Shown in pieces: positions 58,530-64,000 of a DNA stretch of 64,000 nt (within the stretch, counting starts at the first letter, position 1; every line of letters begins with the position of its first letter). The position numbers and the translations under genes were made by a program. The DNA comes from Bubalus kerabau. Its lineage: Eukaryota; Chordata; Mammalia; Artiodactyla; Bovidae. The notes beneath the pieces were generated by a model. The model had not been told where the DNA came from. It made no database searches and saw only the letters and a list, made by a program, of their open reading frames with translations. Where the stretch lies: NCBI RefSeq assembly GCF_029407905.1, contig NC_073645.1:54393501-54457500 (forward strand), in the 5' to 3' direction.

Positions 58530-60480
58530 AGTACAAAAGCCTGTACCTCCCAAGCTGAGGACAAGCAAGTGGGCATCAGAACCCAGATCCTCATGGCACT
58601 CTTCCCTCCTCCCACGTCTCTTCAAGTCTCCCTCAGAAAGCCTATACCCCGGTCCCCTGTGGCCAATCTTTCCATTCTGTAGATCCATTAATGCTCCCAG
58701 CTCAGAAAGGACTGTGCTTTGGAACTTGGAACGCCCTCTCCTCCATCCTTGCACATCTGAGCCTCAAATGCCCTGCAGCCACCCCACTGGCCCAGGGATT
58801 AAAGGTCTTTGTCAGGTGAAACCACGTGAAGGGCAGGGACTAAGGCTCCTCCAGCCACCATGATCACCCGCACCTCCGTGATGAACCCTCAGCCTCTGTG
58901 TGGGTGGGGTCCCCCCTCCACGGGTGTTCCTGGGATAGGAACTGAACTGCCTTCCTCCGGGAACCAGCCCCAAGATGACTTGTCCATCCTTGTGAGTGGG
59001 GAAGGGTGAGAGGGCGTGAGTGGCCCAGAAAGTCTGATCGCAGGGGTGGGAGCGGTCAGGGAGGAGGGCCGGCAGAGCAGCTGGCCCAGCGTGGGGGCCA
59101 GGCCGGGGGCTGTGTCCTCGCAGTGGCCGCACCTGCCACAGATGCCGCTGGTGACAAACCACTCCTGTGTCTGTAGGAGTCAGTCACTCTGCCAAGTCTC
59201 TCAGAACCAGCATTTACAATAAACACCCGCGCTGAATAGCAGCACCGAAGGGGGCTGCCTGTGATCCAGGAAATGCTCCCCTAACCTGCAGGAAACTTTC
59301 CGATAGTCTCTGAAGGAGGTGAAAACCTGCTTGGATGAGAAGACACGGGCAGATTTGAGCATCGGCTTCAAGCCTACATTCTTGGTGTGAAATGCAAAAC
59401 TACATTATTTCAAAATTAAAAGCCTATATTCAGATCCACGTTAGAGGGCTAATAAATTGTATTATGCAGGTGGGCATTGGTTAAACAATAAAAGCTAAGT
59501 TATAAATGGTTTTCACATCAATCTGTATTTTGCTGAAGTTTACATTATAGTCCAAGCTCAGCCCTGTCGCTCCCCCTGCGTTTTCAGTAGGGTGTCACGG
59601 GGAGGTGCCAGGTCTGCTCCTTGTACACTTTGGGGTAAATGGTGGCACTTGCTCTTAGACTGCAGGCGAGGACGCGGCGCACAGGTCAGCTGGCGCCATG
59701 GGGATGCAGTGAGACGAGGGAGACGGTGGGTGAAGGAGAGCAGACCCGGCCCCTGGGCTCCTGCTTCGCCCACACCCTGGGGGGCCTCGATTCACTCTTG
59801 ATCCAGTAAGGGGGCAAGAGGAGCAGCATGGGAAGCTGTAGCAGACACCTTCCCTCTGCATTACCTCGTGGGCATGGAGTTCTCGAAAAGATCTTAAAAC
59901 TTGTGGGTTTGGATTTCACCAGTTTTTACAAGTTTCACCAGGGATGTCACTGAACAAACATGTTTGTCCCTAAACATCCTCAGTATTAAATACTACTGAA
60001 ATGCTGTATTATCATGAAGTAAATGAAATAGTGTCAGGCCTTCATTGCCAGAGTGATTGGCTCTGCCCACTGAGCCACATTTTATCCACAAAAGTGTAGA
60101 ATTTGAGGCCAAAGTGAAATGTGAGGAAGCAGGCAGAGAAGATCCAACCTGAAGTAAAAGGGAGACGCCACAACTGAGTCACATAAGTGAACAAGCATGA
60201 AGTATGTTCTCTAGGCCAACTCAGCAAGGGAGAGGCTGTAAGCACCTTCGCCTGGCCTGGGCTCCCCCTTGTGGAGTGGGGGATGATGATGATGAGGTGT
60301 CCTCCATATCTTTCTTCTCTGGCTCATCCCCCAGGACTGTCTGCCCCAGTTACTGCTGCTACTGCTGTCTTGCCAATTAAAGATCAATTTACCGCCTCCA
60401 TGGTTCTGAATTTCCCCTCAGTGATGGTATGATTGATAGGAGGTTGGTTAACGGGTTCTCACGTAAGCACAGCAGTGTGC
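58530..60480 (+). repeat. Module Y, copy next to C
   Basis: Direct match to 7.53-8.96 kb and inverted match to 33.54-34.85 kb (landmarks given with those entries). This is the longest Y copy and covers the parts seen separately in the other two. GC-rich at 58.98-59.12 and 59.65-59.79 kb. No conserved coding frame. Confidence 0.72.
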
Positions 60481-63185
60481 TAGGTTAAGCCATAGCCTGC
60501 AAAAAAAACCAATTGCAAGGGTTAAATATTATTTGCATGCACTATTCCCTTTATTTTTAGCAGAGATGTGTAACTTTTACTCCTGTTCATCAACAGTGGC
60601 CACTGGGAAATGTAGTAGGTGCTGTTTGGCTCCAAGACGGCAGACTGAGGGGCTAATGTGGACAGACATGCAGAATAAGGTGATTTCGTCAGAATTATTC
60701 AAATCCTTTAAAAAGGTCTCTGGTTTAACCTTTCAGAGTTAGAAGTAACTGGCCAAACTTACCAGTTACTTTTGCATTCATTTTGTCTAATATCCCATAA
60801 AAGGGAAGCTCATTGAATCTCCAAATAGATGATAATGGAATTTTAGGAGGCATGTGTAAAAGATTTTCTACTTTTATAAAATATACTTATTTTCAAAAAC
60901 AATGTATAATTAAAAGAATTAAATTTACAAGTACTTATTTTATGATGTAGTCAACAGTAAACCTCGCCCTGTGGAAAGGTGATCTAGCATTTCCTCTCCA
61001 CACATCTTGCAGAATAGCTTCTCAAGGGTTCAGAATTTTGTAAAATATTTGGAATAAGCCAACCATCGTGAAAAGATATAAACTTTGAAAGTATTAGAGT
61101 TGATGTTGCTTTCAAATGGTTTTTGTTTTATAAAGCAGCAGCTTACAGTAGACTAGTTGTAACATCTTGTGCCAGGCATAGATATTGGTCTTTTTTAATA
61201 TCAGAAATTGTACTGTCTAGTGTATTTTTATTGTCTGTACTATGATGCAGAGTTCTGTGAAGAGAAGGAAATTGTATTAGTTATACTTTAATCTTCCTAA
61301 TACAAGTTTCATAATACAAGCTTTAAACTATTGGAAGTTCTTCATAAATATTTGTTAAAAATTGATGATTTGATTAATGAATGAATAAGGTGATCTAGAC
61401 GACCTCCTGCGTGACGCATTTATCTCATTGATTATGGAGTCACATTTCCCTTTGAGGATCAGAAAGATCATGTACTGTCTTCCGTGCTTTTCTGAGTTGG
61501 TGGGTGTGCGAGTGCATGTCGGCGGGTGCACAGGGTTGTGTGCCAATACAGGCACACAGACACAGAGGTGTTGCAGCCCACAGCGTCTGCTTTATGGCTG
61601 CCGTGAGCACCCTGCCTCAACCCAGTCAACTTCAACTGATCTCAGAGGTATAATGCCTGTTTTGACAAAGTAAAAGTAACTGTGCTGAAAAGGGGCCAGA
61701 ACTCATTAGAAGCTGCCTCCCTCTCCCTAACTCACCTGCTTGCAGGTTTAACTTCCAAAGTAGTGTGCTCTTGCGGTTGATTTCTCCCATTACTGTCTCT
61801 TTTAGGATTGATGGGTGAGAGATGAGGGGAAACCTCTGGAGGGTCCATGTACACATGGATCTGGGAGGTGTGGGTAGGCTGTTGTGTGTGTGTGAATGAG
61901 TGTACACCCCTGGTGTCTGAATGCATTGTGAAAATGGAACTCTTACCATCTCTGCAACCATCTTTCACCATCACAGTCCTGGATATTTGTTTTGGTGGAA
62001 AAAATAAGACAAACCAAATCCTGACTACAAAATCTAATGTAAGGGATGAACCTATGCCTGATTCTGACTTCTTGGAATGTTTCTGTCTAGGTACACACAG
62101 TTCTTCATTCCTAGCACTCCTTTTAAAGATTAATCCTTTTTCACTTATGGGGATATCAAGTAAGTTTAAAAATAATGGAATTTATTGAAACATGAGTGTT
62201 TAATCACAGAGCATATGTTTATTCTCTTGCCCATTAGTCCTTGAAATGTGCACACATTTGAACACTAACAGTTAACACACATTATTTGTATTTTACCTTT
62301 TTAGTTGCAATTCAAAATTAATTCCTGATTAACTCTAGTTACATTTACAGGTTCATAAAAAGAGAAACTCACTAACTGACCAATAGTTGACCATATTGAA
62401 AAAAAAAAATGGCCTGTATTACTCAGCACAATGTTTCATGGTTTTGAAAGACACACTCGCTCAGCAGTGCTTGCATATGTCCAAGTTCTGATCCACTGAA
62501 GTGGGGCTGCTTTACTTTTGGTTAATTGTTAGCAATTTTTCATCCAACATTTCTCAAAATATTTGTAGTAATAGTATGCAAAGGTCCGAACCTTGTCTCA
62601 GTTGCACACCCACTCATTATCCTTAGACTATTTTTTCCCAGTGTTCATTTTCTGATATGCACACCAGGTGAAAGATTTCCACGTTGATGTATGATTGACA
62701 TCGCCTCAGTGCAGACTTTCTTGTTACTCAGGAAGAAGGACTAGCTGAGGGGTCTCCTTCCTTCATTACCGAGACTGTTTCATTCAGTGCGTTCTCTCCT
62801 GTCCTGCAGGTGCTCTCTTCCTGAGGAAGGGAATTCGCACATTCACTGATTTCTGTCTAGCGAACCCCGGGGACCCTTCTCCTGGAAGAGCTCCTGCTGC
62901 TTTCCTCGCTGTGTCAGGGACGCAGCCACTCTGTTCTCTGTGTGTGCTGAGCTAGAGCACCAACTAAAGGTGCTTCTACCATGATTACAGGAGATGGCTT
63001 CTCACTACATGATTTTCTTTGGTTTAAAGAGGAAACTTTCTGTCTGAAGGTTCTATCTCATTGATTTCAGACACAGCATTTTTATTTTTTTGTGAATTCT
63101 CTGTTATTTATAAAGATGTGCACATGGAGGGAATTTCTCACAAGATGTCAGGAAGGCAACTTCCTCAAGAGAACCCGCAGTTAGC
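60480..63185. other. Unassigned non-coding DNA
   Basis: Largely AT-rich with no young repeat. The 113-codon plus frame at 61847-62188 and the 109-codon minus frame at 61632-61961 have no recognised domain and no exon partners. The end near 61.34-61.39 kb (aaatatttgttaaaaattga, aatgaatgaataagg) resembles an L2 end. Confidence 0.4.
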
Positions 63186-63194
63186 ATTGTTTAT

Positions 63195-63403
63195 TTGCCA
63201 AGTCGTGTCTGACTCTTTGGGACCCCATGAATTGTAGGCCACCAGGCTCCTCTGTCCATGGGATTTTCCAGGCAAGAATAGTGGTGTGGGTTGCCATTTC
63301 CTCCTCCATGGAATCTTCCCAACCCAGGGATTGAACTCCCATCTCCTGAGTCTGCTGCATTGGTAGCCAGATTCTTCACCACCGAGCCACCTGGGAAGCC
63401 CTG
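63195..63403 (-). mobile_element. Bov-tA SINE
   Basis: Full-length minus copy: ccaagtcgtgtctgactctt, ccaccaggctcctctgtcca, then attgaactcccatctcctga and the head complement caccgagccacctgggaagc. Confidence 0.93.
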
Positions 63404-63919
63404 AAGTTCTGAAGTTTCCCTCAATTACAAAGCTGCTTTGTCAAGGTCATACTTCCCATTGTGTGTTATTGGAAGCATGCATGGTATGTATGCTCCACGC
63501 TATGGAAAATCATTCCCAACTAACAATGGATCAGGTTCGCAGGCCGTCTCCCAGAGGAGTTACGGAGTAGCATCCACTTAATCTGAGAATTGAGCATGGG
63601 CTTGATCATTCTCAACTTAGATCAACTATTTTGACACCACACAAAAAAAGATCTGTTTATTGTTAGAAGGTGGATTTTAAACTAAATCCATATAATGATG
63701 TATAAAACTTGTCACCAAGGGAAATTAGGTATTGTTAGAAACAGATGGGATATACTTTCAAAGGACAACATGGGTTTCTTTTGTACCTATATAGTTCTTT
63801 TTATGTTGAAAAGACCAGCCTTCAATTGTGACCCTAGTTTAATATAAACTGCCCCAACCATGGCAATACATGTTCCAATTATGGCCTGTGCTGAAAGGAA
63901 ACTTTGGTCACATGAATTA

Positions 63920-64000
63920 TTTTTATTTTTTTAACTAATTATTTAACTTGCCTGAATCTTAGTTGAGGCATGTGGTCTACTCTCTGGTTGCAGCCTACAG
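63920..64000 (-). mobile_element. CHR-2-type SINE, cut by the window end
   Basis: The words ttaactaattatttaact, ttagttgaggcatgtgg and tctctggttgcagcc resemble the 3' part of a minus-strand CHR-2 element. Only about 80 bases are visible. Confidence 0.5.

Noticed and set aside
34241..59162. Similar translations at 34241-34582 (+) and 58812-59162 (-), hinting at a shared protein
   Set aside because: The likeness follows from the inverted duplicate Y modules. The frame has indels between copies, no initiation context or splice pattern, and no domain.

Overview
This is a window of ruminant nuclear DNA. Nearly every young repeat belongs to a family restricted to ruminants or cetartiodactyls: Bov-tA and Bov-A2 tRNA-derived SINEs, CHR-2-type SINEs, and BovB (RTE) LINEs, together with a BovB-mobilised SINE tail style (runs of agc/cag). 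Cattle, sheep, goat or a close relative would all fit; the sequence alone does not separate them. I see no intact protein-coding gene. The long open frames are either antisense frames in GC-rich DNA or translated SINE/LINE sequence.

The main structure is a set of old, diverged duplications of a KRAB zinc-finger gene neighbourhood. A module I call X (flank, GC-rich/CpG promoter-like block, downstream flank, KRAB exon) is present in four copies: D at about 3.3-4.7 kb (minus, extending toward a GC block at 1.2-1.5 kb), A at about 24.1-31.7 kb (plus), B at about 36.95-43.8 kb (plus, continuing to 46.5 kb), and C at about 53.6-57.4 kb (minus). A second module, Y, sits upstream of X with opposite orientation in three of them: 7.5-9.0 kb (plus), 33.5-34.85 kb (minus), 58.5-60.5 kb (plus). 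The window is therefore an inverted/direct array, D(-) A(+) B(+) C(-).

Copy B keeps the most gene: GC-rich block (40.2-41.7), KRAB-A exon (43.60-43.73), KRAB-B remnant (44.44-44.52), a short exon with intact splice sites (45.06-45.14) and a decayed C2H2 finger exon (45.4-46.5). Copy A has the GC-rich block (28.1-29.2) and a shortened KRAB-A exon (31.53-31.61) whose donor is lost. Both are pseudogenes. Elsewhere there is a processed RPSA (40S ribosomal protein SA) pseudogene at 13.4-14.2 kb (minus) and an orphan signal-peptide-like exon at 6.88-7.00 kb.

Mobile elements supply most of the recent change. The clearest are a solo class II (ERVK-type) LTR at 26,739-28,004 with a perfect 6-bp target duplication, absent from the matching place in copy B; a BovB at 18,087-19,766 whose 5' half is inverted, with a 9-bp target duplication; and a 2.4-kb minus-strand BovB at 51.1-53.6 kb that cuts copy C. 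Regions 9.3-12.6, 15-17.6, 31.7-33.3, 46.5-49.6 and 60.5-63.2 kb hold little that I can name.
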